Origin: Streptomyces griseoluteus
GTDB lineage: Bacteria > Actinomycetota > Actinomycetes > Streptomycetales > Streptomycetaceae
NCBI GenBank assembly: GCA_000717735.1
Contig: JOBE01000008.1
Coordinates: 1 to 64,000, forward strand
Reading direction: 5' to 3'
DNA: 64,000 bases
The position numbers and the translations under genes were made by a program. Below the pieces are notes generated by a model. The model searched no databases, was not told the DNA's origin, and worked only from the letters and a program-made list of their open reading frames with translations. This document shows positions 43,501 through 52,638 of this stretch, piece by piece (positions within the stretch are counted from its first letter, which is position 1; every line of letters begins with the position of its first letter).

Positions 43501-44311
43501 CTACTCGCTGGCCCGCCCGGACTCCCTGGTCATCTGGGAGGCCCAGTTCGGTGACTTCGTCAACGGCGCGCAGACCGTCGTCGACGAGTTCATCTCCTCG
43601 GCCGAGCAGAAGTGGGGCCAGACCTCCGGCGTCACGCTGCTCCTGCCGCACGGCTACGAGGGCCAGGGCCCGGACCACTCGTCCGCGCGCCCGGAGCGCT
43701 TCCTCCAGATGTGCGCCCAGGACAACATGACGGTCGCCATGCCGACGCTGCCGTCGAACTACTTCCACCTGCTGCGCTGGCAGGTCCACAACCCGCACCA
43801 CAAGCCGCTGATCGTCTTCACCCCGAAGTCGATGCTGCGTCTGAAGGCCGCGGCGTCCAAGGTGGAGGAGTTCACCACCGGCGGCTTCCGTCCGGTGATC
43901 GGCGACACGACGGTGAACGCCGCCGACGTCCGCAAGGTCGTCTTCTGCGCCGGCAAGGTCTACTACGACCTCGAGGCCGAGCGTCAGAAGCGCGGTGACA
44001 CGGAGACCGCGATCATCCGTCTGGAGCGTCTGTACCCGCTGCCGGGTGCCGAGCTGCAGGCCGAGATCGCCAAGTACCCGAACGCGGCGAAGTACATCTG
44101 GGCGCAGGAGGAGCCGGCGAACCAGGGTGCCTGGCCGTTCATCGCGCTCAACCTGATCGACCACCTGGACCTGGCGGTCGGCGCGGACATCCCGGCGGGC
44201 GAGCGCCTGCGCCGGATCTCGCGTCCGCACTCCTCCTCCCCGGCGGTCGGCTCGGCCAAGCGCCACCAGGCGGAGCAGCAGCAGCTGGTCAACGAGGTCT
44301 TCGACGCCTGA
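40502..44311 (+). CDS. sucA: Multifunctional 2-oxoglutarate dehydrogenase (E1 with E2-like N-terminus)
   Basis: 1269 aa from the GTG at 40502; the GTG at 40475 would add nine residues but lacks a ribosome site. N-terminal E1 helix [27 protein letters not shown], a Pro/Ala linker, an E2-type acyltransferase domain ([34 protein letters not shown] to [14 protein letters not shown]), then the ThDP-dependent E1 ([17 protein letters not shown]) and transketolase-like C-terminus. This is the actinobacterial fused KGD form of the TCA-cycle enzyme. The E2 active-site block HxxxD reads HRVIQG, the variant normal for the fused family. A strong terminator follows. Confidence 0.96.
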   Translation: MSSQSPSTPSSPTDQDGQGQNPATAFGANEWLVDEIYQQYLQDPNSVDRAWWDFFADYKPGASDTPAAPAPTTQSTGQAVPAATQTGPAQAASAAPVAAPATVPAPAAPAPVAPKPAVAPVAPAAAKPAAAPAPAKPAAAAPATAAPAGPELITLRGPAAAVAKNMNASLEMPTATSVRAVPVKLLFDNRIVINNHLKRARGGKISFTHLIGYAMVQAIKAMPSMNYSFAEKDGKPTLVKPEHVNFGLAIDLVKPNGDRQLVVAGIKKAETLNFFEFWQAYEDIVKRARVGKLTMEDFTGVTVSLTNPGGLGTVHSVPRLMPGQSVIMGVGSMDYPAEFQGTSQDTLNKLGISKVMTLTSTYDHRVIQGAASGEFLRIVANYLLGEQGFYDDIFKALRIPYEPVRWLKDIDASHDDDVTKAARVFELIHSYRVRGHVMADTDPLEYKQRKHPDLDITEHGLTLWDLEREFAVGGFAGKSMMKLRDILGVLRDSYCRTTGVEFMHIQDPKQRKWIQDRVERPHSRVEREEQLRILRRLNAAEAFETFLQTKYVGQKRFSLEGGESVIPLLDAVIDSAAESRLDEVVIGMAHRGRLNVLANIVGKSYAQIFREFEGNLDPKSMHGSGDVKYHLGAEGTFTGLDGEQITVSLAANPSHLEAVDPVLEGIVRAKQDVINKGGTDFTVLPVALHGDAAFAGQGVVAETLNMSQLRGYRTGGTVHIVINNQVGFTAAPESSRSSMYATDVARMIEAPIFHVNGDDPEAVVRVARLAFEFRQTFNKDVVIDLICYRRRGHNEGDNPSFTNPQMYNLIDKKRSVRKLYTESLIGRGDITLEEAEQSLQDFQGQLEKVFAEVREATTAPASATVPDAKAAFPVGVTTAVSQEVVKRIAESQVSIPERITVHPRLLPQMQRRAASIDDGTIDWGFGETLAIGSLLMEGTPVRLSGQDSRRGTFGQRHAVLVDQETGEDYTPLLYLTDEQAHYNVYDSLLSEYAAMGFEYGYSLARPDSLVIWEAQFGDFVNGAQTVVDEFISSAEQKWGQTSGVTLLLPHGYEGQGPDHSSARPERFLQMCAQDNMTVAMPTLPSNYFHLLRWQVHNPHHKPLIVFTPKSMLRLKAAASKVEEFTTGGFRPVIGDTTVNAADVRKVVFCAGKVYYDLEAERQKRGDTETAIIRLERLYPLPGAELQAEIAKYPNAAKYIWAQEEPANQGAWPFIALNLIDHLDLAVGADIPAGERLRRISRPHSSSPAVGSAKRHQAEQQQLVNEVFDA

Positions 44312-44336
44312 CCCGTCGCTCCGTACGCGTACGGAA

Positions 44337-44372
44337 GGAGGCCCGGCACCCCACCAGGGGTGCCGGGCCTCC
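44337..44372. terminator. Strong hairpin between sucA and the FxsT-like gene
   Basis: A perfect 16-bp stem (44337-44352 with 44357-44372) and 4-base loop acca. It is 25 bp past the sucA stop and 17 bp from the convergent stop at 44390, so it can end both transcripts. Confidence 0.92.
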
Positions 44373-44389
44373 GGCGTTTCCGCTGTCGG

Positions 44390-47300
44390 TCAGAGGTTGG
44401 CCTCGAAGTCCCAGTAGGGGCGGTTGCGCTGCCGGGCCGAGAGGGTGTGCGGGTGCTGGGCGCCGAGGGTCCTGGTGAGGGTGAGCAGGGCGTCCTCCTC
44501 GAGCTTCCCCGCCTCCTCGGTCTCGCGCAGGCCGCGCAGGTCGGTGGCGAGCGCGACCTGGCAGGAGAGGGTCAGCGGGTGCTCGTTGCCGAGGACGTGC
44601 CGGGCCCTGCGCAGGGTGTCGCGGCTGAGTTCGGCGGCCTCGACGACCCTGCCGTTGAAGTTGCGGGCGGCGGTGGCGTTGAGGGCGCAGCCGAGGACCC
44701 ACGGGTGGTCGGAGCCGAGGGTGGCGGTGAGTCCGGCGAGCGCGGACTCCAGCATGGTCAGGGCCGAGGACCGTTCGCCGGAGGCCTGCATGACGAGGGC
44801 GGTGTTGGCGAGGACGCCGGTGGAGACGGGGTGGGCGGGGCCGAGGAGGGCGCGGTAGCCGGCCTCGGCCTCCGTGATGAGTTCCCTCGCCAGGTCGAGG
44901 TCGCCGTGTTCGCGGAGGAAGTTGGCGTAGTTGGTGACGGCCGACAGCGTCACGTAGTGGTCGCGGCCGTAGGCCTGTTCCAGGTGGTCGAGGACGGAGG
45001 CCATCATCGTGCCGATGTCCTCCTTGAAGCCGCCTTCGCGGCGGCGGCAGAGCGCCAGCTGGCTGCGCGCGTACAGGGTGTGGAGGTGCTGGGGGCCGAG
45101 GATCTTCACGTGCAGCTTGACGTTGGCCTCCTGGCGGCCGAGCGCCTCGCGGTAGCGGCCGAGCAGCCTCAGGTCCTGGGCGACGGCGTTGTTGGAGTTG
45201 AGCGTGGAGGCGTGGTGGGGGCGCAGGACCGCCTCGCAGGTGGCGAGGGTGTCGGTGTCCTGCTCGTACGCCTCCTGGTAGCGGCCCAGCATCCGCAGCA
45301 CCACGCCGAGGTTGTGGCGGGCGACGAGGGTGAGGAACTGCGTGTCGCCGAGGAGGCTCCTGGCCTCGGCGAGGGCTTCCCGCTGGAGCTGCTCCGATTC
45401 CTGGTACTGGCCGAGGAAGCGCAGGTCGCGGGCGATGGAGATCTTGCTCTGGAGCGTGCCGAGCCGGTCGCTGTTGCCCGTGGCGGCGAGGCGCTCGCGC
45501 TGGGCGAGGTCGAGGTCGTACGCCTCCCGGAACCGGCCGTAGCGGCGGAGGATGTCCCCTTCGAGGGTGGTGAGTTCCTGCATGTGCGGGGCCAGCGGGT
45601 CCATGAAGGCCGTCCACTCGTCCCGGATGCGCCCGGCGAGCCGGATGCCCGCCTTGTACTCGCCGCTGCGGTCGCAGAACCGCAGGCAGTTGAGGACGGC
45701 GACCTGGATGCGCGGGTCGGTGCTGCGCAGGGCGCCGGACGGCTCCAGGTGGGGCAGGAGTTCGGAGTAACGGGGCCAGTGCCTGCTGTCCGTGGGGTTG
45801 CCCGGGTCGGCCTCGGCGAGCAGGGTGCGGACGGCCTTGCGGTGGGCGTCACGGTGGTCGCCGTCGGTGAGCCGGGCGACGATGTCGTGGACCAGGCGGT
45901 GCATGTGGATCGACTCCTGGTGGGGGCCGATCTCGTCGGTGGTCATGGGGCCGCGGGTCTCACGGGTGAGCACCGAGTAGTTGACGAGGGTGTCGAGCGC
46001 GCGGGTCCAGGCGGGCAGGTCGGTGGCCATCCAGCGCAGGTCCTCGGGCAGTTGTGCCTGCGGGTAGGCGCGGACGATGCCGAGGGGGATGCGGCCGGGG
46101 GCGAAGGAGGCGCACAGGCTGAGGATGTCGATGGCCTGCGGCTGGGCGCGGCGGAGTCGGTTGATCAGTATCGACCAGGAGGTGAGGGAGGCGTTGGGCA
46201 TGCCGTCGCCCGCCGCGGGGTCGTCGACGGTGGAGAGCCGTCCGTCGCGGACCATGCGCAGGTATTCGGGGGCGTCCATGCCGGACTCGCCGAGCCAGGC
46301 GGCGGCCTGGACGAGCGGCAGGGGTACGTCTCCGAACTCGGCGGCGACCTCGTCGGCCTCGACCGCGTTGATCTGGGGGGCGCGCCGCATCAGGTAGCCG
46401 GTGGACTCGGCCCGGTCGAAGCTGGGGATCTCCAGGAAGTCGGTGTGCTCCCGCCAGCCGCGGTTGCGGGAGGTGATGAGGACGTGGCCGGGGCCCTGCG
46501 GCAGCATGACGTCGATGCCGTCGGTGTCGTCCCAGCCGTCGAAGACGACGAGCCAGCGGGCGTGCGGGTCGCCTCGGCGGAGGGCTTCGCGGACGGCGCG
46601 GATGCGTTCGCCGGGCTCGCTGCCGGTGGGCAGGGCGAATTTGACGGCGAGTTCGCCGAGGCGGTCGCGCTGGACGTTGCGGTCGTCGGAGTTGACCCAC
46701 CAGATGACGTCGTAGTCGGGGCTGAAGCGGTGGGCGTACTCGGCGGCGATCTGGGTCTTGCCGATGCCGGACATGCCGAGCAGGGTGCAGGCGGCGCTGC
46801 CGCGCTCGGCGTCCATGAGCCGTTCCTGCAGTTCGGTGAGGAGGTCGTCGCGGCCGGTGAAGCGGGGATTGCGGCGGGGGACGTCGCCCCAGATCTCCGG
46901 CGGGGTGTCCGGGTAGCGGGCGAGGGCGCTCGCCGGGAGGCGTCGGCCCGCGTTCCTGCGGGGCTCGATGGCGAGCCTGCTGAGGAGCCGGACCTCGGCC
47001 TCCTCCTCGCCGACGCCCCAGAGGCTGACGGGTTCGAGGACCGCCGTGGACGGCAGCAGGGTGCGGTTGGTGAGGTTGACGGCGGCGAAGCGCTCGGCGT
47101 GGGCGGCGACGAAGCCGCGCAGGACGTCGTTCCACTCGCCGGCGGGCCGCGGGCCGAGTTCGAAGAACCAGTCGTTGAGGACGAGGAGGACCTGGCCGCG
47201 GGCGAGGAGCAGGTCGCCGAGGGAGTCCTCCAGGGGGACTTCGCGGGGCGGGTCCCAGCGCTGGAGGGTGGCGCGTACGCCGTGGGCTTCGAGGCGCTGG

Positions 47301-47413
47301 TTGATCCAGGCCGCCCAGGGCCGGTGGTATCCGGGGAAGACCACCAGGACGTGTTCGGGCGCGGCCCTGCCCCCGTGGCTCTCCGCGCCTCCGCCCGACC
47401 GCTGTTCCGCCAT
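44390..47413 (-). CDS. FxsT-like TIR/NB-ARC/TPR protein of a peptide-modification locus
   Basis: 1007 aa from ATG 47413 with GGGAG upstream. Residues ~18-110 look like a TIR-type fold (VLVVFPGYHRPWAAWINQRL ... LQRWDPP ... EWNDVLRGF). Then an NB-ARC NTPase: Walker A GMSGIGKT at 213-220, Walker B RWLVVFDGWDD, sensor VLITSRNR, GxP in FGDVPLPLVQ, and MHD-like IHMHRLVHD. The C-terminal ~450 residues are tetratricopeptide repeats of the kinesin-light-chain type. This layout is that of FxSxx-COOH-system TPR proteins (FxsT). As a STAND-type switch it could sense a partner through the TPRs. Last gene of the seven-gene locus; whether the TIR-like part has NADase activity is unclear. Confidence 0.87.
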   Translation of the reverse strand: MAEQRSGGGAESHGGRAAPEHVLVVFPGYHRPWAAWINQRLEAHGVRATLQRWDPPREVPLEDSLGDLLLARGQVLLVLNDWFFELGPRPAGEWNDVLRGFVAAHAERFAAVNLTNRTLLPSTAVLEPVSLWGVGEEEAEVRLLSRLAIEPRRNAGRRLPASALARYPDTPPEIWGDVPRRNPRFTGRDDLLTELQERLMDAERGSAACTLLGMSGIGKTQIAAEYAHRFSPDYDVIWWVNSDDRNVQRDRLGELAVKFALPTGSEPGERIRAVREALRRGDPHARWLVVFDGWDDTDGIDVMLPQGPGHVLITSRNRGWREHTDFLEIPSFDRAESTGYLMRRAPQINAVEADEVAAEFGDVPLPLVQAAAWLGESGMDAPEYLRMVRDGRLSTVDDPAAGDGMPNASLTSWSILINRLRRAQPQAIDILSLCASFAPGRIPLGIVRAYPQAQLPEDLRWMATDLPAWTRALDTLVNYSVLTRETRGPMTTDEIGPHQESIHMHRLVHDIVARLTDGDHRDAHRKAVRTLLAEADPGNPTDSRHWPRYSELLPHLEPSGALRSTDPRIQVAVLNCLRFCDRSGEYKAGIRLAGRIRDEWTAFMDPLAPHMQELTTLEGDILRRYGRFREAYDLDLAQRERLAATGNSDRLGTLQSKISIARDLRFLGQYQESEQLQREALAEARSLLGDTQFLTLVARHNLGVVLRMLGRYQEAYEQDTDTLATCEAVLRPHHASTLNSNNAVAQDLRLLGRYREALGRQEANVKLHVKILGPQHLHTLYARSQLALCRRREGGFKEDIGTMMASVLDHLEQAYGRDHYVTLSAVTNYANFLREHGDLDLARELITEAEAGYRALLGPAHPVSTGVLANTALVMQASGERSSALTMLESALAGLTATLGSDHPWVLGCALNATAARNFNGRVVEAAELSRDTLRRARHVLGNEHPLTLSCQVALATDLRGLRETEEAGKLEEDALLTLTRTLGAQHPHTLSARQRNRPYWDFEANL

Positions 47414-47471
47414 CTGTACGTCTCCCGTCCCGCTCACGCGCAACGCAGTGTCATGTGCCGTGGGCACAGTG

Positions 47472-48749
47472 TTACCCACGGGCCCTGGGGCTCGCGCCGA
47501 GGCTCGCATGGAGCTGCCTCATTTGCCGTGCGAACTCCCGCCCCTCATTGGTCAGTTCATCGGATTCAAGCAGCATCGCGAGCGCTTCGCCCACCTGATC
47601 GTGGACATGGTCGAACTGCTGCACGGCCCGTACGCTCCACGGTCCCGGCACTCCGGGGGCGGCCATCGCCCGCCTCCACAGATCGGCCAACGCCAGGTGC
47701 GCGTAGGCCCCTTGGAAGACTCCGGCGACCGGGCGCGCGTCGGTGCGCCAGCCGACCCGGTACAGCGCGGCACGGCCCGGGCGGTAGAGCGGGACGAGCT
47801 CGTGGAGCGTGGAGAGCTTGCTGTGGTGCAGCTCGTGGACGAGCGTCTCCGCCATGTCGAAGGCGCCCGCCGACGGCGTCATCAGGACGGCTCCCGGGGC
47901 GACGCTCAGGGTGGCGCCGACGGAGCGCGGCCCGTGCGGGAGCAGCGGCACGAGCGCGCCGACCGTCCGCCCGACCTCCGTCGCCCGCTCCCGGTCGGTC
48001 CGCCGCAGCAGCTCCCCCGCTGCCCGCCAGTGCGCGGACCAGGCGGCGTGGTCGATGTCCGGCCGCTCGGCGGCGACCCTGGCCGGGGTCCCGACGCCGC
48101 CGGGCGGCACCCGGTACGGATCCAGGTCCTCCAGGCGGGCGGCCCCACCGGCGAGGCCGCGCAGGCCGCGCCAGCCGGGGCCGCTGCCGGTGACGGCGCC
48201 GGTGCGGGCGTCGACGAGCCGGAGAAGCGCCGCGGGGGCCCCTCGGGCGTCGTCGGAGCGGACGCGTACGGCTTGTGAGCGGGAGGTCAGCCGGACCGGG
48301 CCCGGTGCCACCAGGACGCTGCCGACGCCCGGGAGCGAGAGCACGCCGCCGGGTGCCTGGACGACGAGGTCGAGCGGCCGGCCGGCCCTCAGGGCGGCGG
48401 TGGCGGCGACCAGTTCGAGGCGGGTCAGGTGCCCGTCGAGGGCGGGGCCCGCGGGTTCGGTGAGGGCGGCGGCGAGCCAGGCGCCGGTGGTGGGGTAGTC
48501 GAGGACGGAGCGGACCACTCCGGGGGCGGCGCGCTCGGTCCTTTCGAGGAGGCGCCAGGCGGTCTCGAAGCCGTGCAGGGTCTCGGGGGCGACCTCGTCG
48601 CGATGGCGCCGCACCCGGACGAGGAGGGCCTTGAGCAGCAGCAGCCGGCGGGCGTGCACGCCGGACCGCAGGAAGGCGGCGCCTGCCGGGGCGGGCCGGG
48701 TGGCGGCCAGGGCGGCGAACGCGGCGGGACGCGGGGGCGCGGCGATCAC
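47472..48749 (-). CDS. HExxH-motif peptide modification enzyme (putative beta-hydroxylase)
   Basis: 425 aa from the GTG at 48749, which has AGGAG six bases upstream; a longer frame to ATG 48872 would add an acidic Glu-Ala repeat and lacks a ribosome site. The signature TLVHELHHSKLSTLHELVPLY places HELHH at residues 305-309. This is the HEXXH family long listed as putative peptide-modification proteins beside FxsA-type precursors, and recently recognised as 2-oxoglutarate-dependent peptide beta-hydroxylases (family knowledge, from memory). Its likely substrate is the 65-aa peptide encoded 246 bp upstream. Confidence 0.85.
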   Translation of the reverse strand: MIAAPPRPAAFAALAATRPAPAGAAFLRSGVHARRLLLLKALLVRVRRHRDEVAPETLHGFETAWRLLERTERAAPGVVRSVLDYPTTGAWLAAALTEPAGPALDGHLTRLELVAATAALRAGRPLDLVVQAPGGVLSLPGVGSVLVAPGPVRLTSRSQAVRVRSDDARGAPAALLRLVDARTGAVTGSGPGWRGLRGLAGGAARLEDLDPYRVPPGGVGTPARVAAERPDIDHAAWSAHWRAAGELLRRTDRERATEVGRTVGALVPLLPHGPRSVGATLSVAPGAVLMTPSAGAFDMAETLVHELHHSKLSTLHELVPLYRPGRAALYRVGWRTDARPVAGVFQGAYAHLALADLWRRAMAAPGVPGPWSVRAVQQFDHVHDQVGEALAMLLESDELTNEGREFARQMRQLHASLGASPRARG

Positions 48750-48995
48750 TCCCGGCTCCTGGAGGGGGTCGGCCTCGGCATCGACCTCGGCTTCGGCATC
48801 ACCCTCGGCTTCGACCTCGACCTCGGTGATCGCGTGGTCGCCGGCTTCCGCGCCGCCGGGTGCGCGGCGCATCCGGCGGAACCGGCGTGCACGGCGGAGC
48901 CGATGGACGCGGCGGGTTCGCCGGATACGGCCGGAAACGAGTGGTCGGGGCGGGTACCGGGCGGCCCGGACCGAACGGCTCGGGCCGCTCGCACG

Positions 48996-49193
48996 TCAGT
49001 CGACGAGGGCGTCCTCGGGCCAGGAGACGACCAGGTCCGAGGGATGGCGCAGCACTCTCTCGACCGCCGCGCCGACGACGGCGTCGTCCGTGACGCGCAA
49101 GGTCCGCAGATCAACGGCCGCGAGATCGGGCAGACGCGGGGACCGGCCGGCACTCCGGCCGACACCGGTCGCCCACTCCGTACGCTCGAACAC
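48996..49193 (-). CDS. FxsA-like RiPP precursor peptide with non-FxSxx C-terminus
   Basis: 65 aa from the GTG at 49193, which has the near-perfect site GAGGAGGA seven bases upstream; the frame is open to a TTG at 49286 that has no such site. The middle, RLPDLAAVDLRTLRVTDDAV then VGAAVERVLRHP, follows the leader pattern of FxSxx-COOH peptides (LPDL..V.L..L....D..L..A..R.L). The C-terminus is LVVSWPEDALVD, not FxSxx. So it is an FxsA-like leader with a different core, containing one Trp and several Asp/Glu/Val as possible modification sites. It lies directly upstream of the HExxH enzyme and FxsT-like genes. Calling it a precursor is inference from pattern and context. Confidence 0.72.
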   Translation of the reverse strand: MFERTEWATGVGRSAGRSPRLPDLAAVDLRTLRVTDDAVVGAAVERVLRHPSDLVVSWPEDALVD

Positions 49194-49331
49194 TCTCGGC
49201 TCCTCCTCACCGACGCTGTCCCCCACGGTCGTAGCGGCGCAGCGGTTCTTCCCGACCCCGGGAGACCGGAAACCCTTTCGATTCAACTGCGCCCATTCAC
49301 GCCCCCGTTATCCAGCCGTCCCCTGACTAGC

Positions 49332-52300
49332 TCATCCGGTGGTACCGCTCCACGCCCACCAGGGCGGTGCGATCCTGCGCCAGTCCTCGGCGGAGACCCT
49401 CACCCGGCCCCCTCCCGCCGCGCCCTCGACCTCCCTCAGCAGGGCTCTGGTCCGCTCCACGTCCGCCCAGTCCACCTCCACGAGCCGGCCGGTGAGCCGC
49501 CGCCACCGCTCGGTCGCGGCGAGCAGCACGGTTCCGGCCCGGGCCGGACGGCCCATCAGCCACAGGACGGCTCCCTGGGCGTGCAGCGCGCGGGCACCGG
49601 TGACCGTGCCCGGGTCGTCTCCGTGGGCGGTACGGGAGTCCTCCCCCGCGTTGCGGTACGCGGTGAGCGCGTCGCCGATCAGTCCGTCACGTGCCGTCTC
49701 GGCCAACTCAAGTCTCACTCGCCCGAGTTGCAGCCACACCTCGGCGCGCTCACCGGGGTCGTCGGTGCCCCGGAGCGCCTGTTCGAGCAGGTGACGGCTC
49801 TCGAAGAGGTCGGGAAGGAATCCGGCGCGGTGGAAGCGGAGCGCGAGGACGCTGCCGATCAGGGTCCTCGCCCTCGCCCGCTCCGGCGCCCCGGCGGGCA
49901 GCCGGGTGAAGGCCTCGCGCAGGACGCCCTCGGCCCGGTCGACGGGGCCGGTGCCGCTGCCGGCCGCGGCGCGCCGAAGCAGCGATCCGCCCCAGGTGAG
50001 CAGGAGCGGCCCGCGCTGTTCGCTGTCGGCCGGGGCGAGCAGGGTCGCCTCCTCGTAGGCCGCGTCGGCGGCGGCGCCGTCGCCCTCGGAGTCGTACAGC
50101 CGCGCGCGTGCCGTGGTGAAACGCAGCCGCAGGGCACGGCCGTCGCCGATGAGGGGTTCGGCGCGGTCGAGCACGAGGCCGATGCGGCCGGGCTCGGCCT
50201 CGGCGAGACGCAGGGCGTCGGCGAGGTCGAGGAGCGCCGCGGGGCTCTCGTGGAGGGCGAGGGCGGCGGTGAGTTCGCCGGCCGCGGCCTCGCCGTCGCC
50301 GCGGGCGAGGAGCAGGCGGCCGCGGCGCAGATGGAGGGTGTGGCGGGCGGTCCCGGGCCAGCGGTCGGCTTCCTCGGCGAGGGCGGTGAGGGCCTCGTCG
50401 AGATGGCTGGTTTCCTCGGTGTCGCGCCACAGGGCGTGGTGGACGACGGCGAGTTCGAGCCGGGCCTCGGCCCATGCCTCCTCGCCGGGCGGGGCGAGCT
50501 CCCCGGCCTGTACGAGGGTGTCGGCGGCCTGGCCGAGGAGCTCCGGGCGGCGGCCGGTACGCCGGGCGGCCGCGGTGCCCGCTTCGGCGTACAGGGCGCC
50601 GGCGAGGACGATCCGGGCCTCGACCGGCTCGGCGGGGAGCGCGGCCTCGGCCCGTTCGCGGGCGCCGGCGAGGAGCGCCGGGTCGGACTGGGCCCGGCCC
50701 TGGGCGAGAAGGCGGCGGGCCTCGGTGAGCGGGTCGGGGGTGACGAGGTCGGGGTGGTAGAAGCGCAGTACGCGCGCGGGGATGCGGGCGAAGAGCTCGG
50801 TCTCGGCGCCGTTCGGCCCGAGGGGTTCGTCGGTCTCGTCGGTCTCGTGGGCCCGGTCGGTCCGGTCGGTCCGGTCGCTTCGGCCGGTCGCGTGGGTCGC
50901 CTGGGACGCGTGGTGCTCGCGAGGGAGGCCGGTGTCCCGGTCCGTACCGGTCCCTGCTTCCGCTTCGGCTCCCGATTCCGCTCCCGCGAGACGGGCGGCG
51001 GCGAGCGCCGGGAAGTTGCGCATGCCCTGGCCGAAATTGCGCTCCACATAGGCGGAGCAGTGTTTGAGGACGAGGGCGGCGGCGCTGGGGTCGAGCGAGC
51101 CGAGGAGGTGCTGCTGGATGCCCGGCGGATAGCTGTAGCAGGGGTACGGGGTGGGGCCCGGCAGCCGTCGCAGGAGCCCGCTGAGCAGGACCTCCGCCAG
51201 CTCCATGGGGCCGGTGTCGGGCAGCATGGCGCGCTGGACGAGCTGCATGACCGGCAGGGTCAGCGGGGCCGCCGCGAGATGGACGGCGAGCAGGAGCGCA
51301 CCGGGTGAGGCGGCGGCCCGGAAGGCGCGCAGGAGTTCGTCGTCGCCCCGCCGGGCGCGGGCCGTCCTGGGCGCGGGCGGCTCCGCCGGTCCTGGGGTGA
51401 GCCAGGCGGCCCAGCCTCGTACGGCGTTGCCGCCGTGCCCGGTGTGGAGCCGGGTCCAGGAGGCGAACGCCTCGGGGGTCGGGGTGAGCACGGGCACGGC
51501 CCGGCGGCCGGGGTACCGCGGTCCCCAGGGCTCGTCGTCGGAGCGGAAGACGGTGTGGCCGCCGGGGGTCGCGGAGCGCTGGAACGTGCCGGGTTCGGCG
51601 GGCAGCGCGGTCCGGGACCAGAGGCGGGGCGGCAGGGGCTGGACGAGGGCGAGCGGGGAGTGGCGGGGCCACCGGCACAGGAAGCGGTGGGCGACGCCGG
51701 ACTGCCACAGGGGGCCCACGCAGTCGCTGACGACGAGGGTGAGGCGGCGGCCGGTGGGGTCGTGGAGCTGGTCGACGGGGCGCAGGCGCGGCCGGCCGTC
51801 GGCGCCCGAGGTGGTGGTGACGAGCGGGGGTCCTTCGCCCGTGTCGTACAGGCGGTGCACCTGGACGTCCCGGAAGGCGCCGGACTGCTGGCAGGCCTGG
51901 CGGAGTTCCTCGACCATCCGGTCCCAGACGACCATGGCGGGGCCGGTGTCCATGAGGAGCTGGATGTCGGGGCGGAGGCCGGTGGCGGGGCGCAGGACGG
52001 GGGTGAGGAAGCCGGCGGCGGCGCTGAGTTCGGCGGTGGCCTCCTCGTCGAGGCTGCCCTCGCCGGGGCGGTGCGGCGCGAGGGCGTAGCCGCGCAGGGG
52101 GCGGAGCGCCTTCTGGAGGCCGAGGAGCCCGGGCAGAGCGTTGGCCCCTGGGGCGCGTACGGGTAAGGTCGCACCCCGCTCCGTACGCCCGACGCGGCCG
52201 TCGGCACCGGCGGTTCCGGCGGCACCCATGGCTCCGGCGGCCCCGGTGGCTCCGGCGGCCCCGGTGGCTCCGGCGGCCCCGGTGGCTCCGGTGGCTCCGG

Positions 52301-52631
52301 TGGCTCCGGTGGTCATGTGGAGGGAGACGGACTCCTGGGCGGCGGCCCCCTCCGGCCGGTCCGCCACGCCTGCAGCGCCCGCGCCGTCGCGTGCGTCACC
52401 GCCCTCGCCCCGGTCCCGGTGCCCGGCGGACCGGTGCAGACGGTCGGAGGTGCCCTCCGCCGTCTCCGGAGGCGGGTCGGCCGCCGACCCGTCCGCCCGG
52501 CCCGGCTCCTGCGAGGAGGGGCCGGGGAGCCACTGGGACAGCCAGAGGGCGTCCGCGAGGTCCTCGGCGGTGGGGTCCTGGCCGCCGGCCCGCAGTCTGC
52601 GGGTGATCTCTTCCAGATGCATCGGGTGCAT
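49332..52631 (-). CDS. SAV_2336-like protein with degenerate vWA domain and helical repeats
   Basis: 1099 aa, start 7 bp after the MoxR stop, with GAGGTGA upstream. Residues 1-35 form a helical cap (HLEEITRRLRAGG ... DLADALWLSQWL). A disordered linker contains a Gly-Ala-Thr repeat (about 107-143). Next comes a vWA-like fold: LRPDIQLLMDTGPAMVVWDRM, where the MIDAS DxSxS is reduced to DTGPA (Asp228), and LTLVVSDCVGPLW. The ~500-residue C-terminus is TPR-like. SAV_2336-type proteins recur with MoxR and FxSxx-type genes. A vWA plus MoxR pair suggests a chaperone-like, ATP-driven assembly; a target is not evident. Confidence 0.82.
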   Translation of the reverse strand: MHPMHLEEITRRLRAGGQDPTAEDLADALWLSQWLPGPSSQEPGRADGSAADPPPETAEGTSDRLHRSAGHRDRGEGGDARDGAGAAGVADRPEGAAAQESVSLHMTTGATGATGATGAAGATGAAGATGAAGAMGAAGTAGADGRVGRTERGATLPVRAPGANALPGLLGLQKALRPLRGYALAPHRPGEGSLDEEATAELSAAAGFLTPVLRPATGLRPDIQLLMDTGPAMVVWDRMVEELRQACQQSGAFRDVQVHRLYDTGEGPPLVTTTSGADGRPRLRPVDQLHDPTGRRLTLVVSDCVGPLWQSGVAHRFLCRWPRHSPLALVQPLPPRLWSRTALPAEPGTFQRSATPGGHTVFRSDDEPWGPRYPGRRAVPVLTPTPEAFASWTRLHTGHGGNAVRGWAAWLTPGPAEPPAPRTARARRGDDELLRAFRAAASPGALLLAVHLAAAPLTLPVMQLVQRAMLPDTGPMELAEVLLSGLLRRLPGPTPYPCYSYPPGIQQHLLGSLDPSAAALVLKHCSAYVERNFGQGMRNFPALAAARLAGAESGAEAEAGTGTDRDTGLPREHHASQATHATGRSDRTDRTDRAHETDETDEPLGPNGAETELFARIPARVLRFYHPDLVTPDPLTEARRLLAQGRAQSDPALLAGARERAEAALPAEPVEARIVLAGALYAEAGTAAARRTGRRPELLGQAADTLVQAGELAPPGEEAWAEARLELAVVHHALWRDTEETSHLDEALTALAEEADRWPGTARHTLHLRRGRLLLARGDGEAAAGELTAALALHESPAALLDLADALRLAEAEPGRIGLVLDRAEPLIGDGRALRLRFTTARARLYDSEGDGAAADAAYEEATLLAPADSEQRGPLLLTWGGSLLRRAAAGSGTGPVDRAEGVLREAFTRLPAGAPERARARTLIGSVLALRFHRAGFLPDLFESRHLLEQALRGTDDPGERAEVWLQLGRVRLELAETARDGLIGDALTAYRNAGEDSRTAHGDDPGTVTGARALHAQGAVLWLMGRPARAGTVLLAATERWRRLTGRLVEVDWADVERTRALLREVEGAAGGGRVRVSAEDWRRIAPPWWAWSGTTG
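52231..52314. repeat. 18-bp tandem repeat within the vWA gene
   Basis: Units of the type ggtggctccggcggcccc repeat about four to five times at 52231-52314, shading into 9-bp ggtggctcc units. They encode the Gly-Ala-Thr linker of the SAV_2336-like protein and keep the frame. Confidence 0.85.
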
Positions 52632-52638
52632 CCGACCG

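Noticed and set aside
40286..44266. 1326-aa minus-strand frame opposite sucA
   Set aside because: Perfect antisense shadow of a clearly recognisable enzyme; Arg/Asp/Val-rich and without domains.
48750..48872. N-terminal extension of the HExxH enzyme
   Set aside because: Glu-Ala repeat composition and no ribosome site; the GTG at 48749 has AGGAG at correct distance.
48429..51308. 959-aa plus-strand frame over the vWA and HExxH genes
   Set aside because: Spans two minus-strand genes and their gap; Gly/Glu-rich shadow composition.
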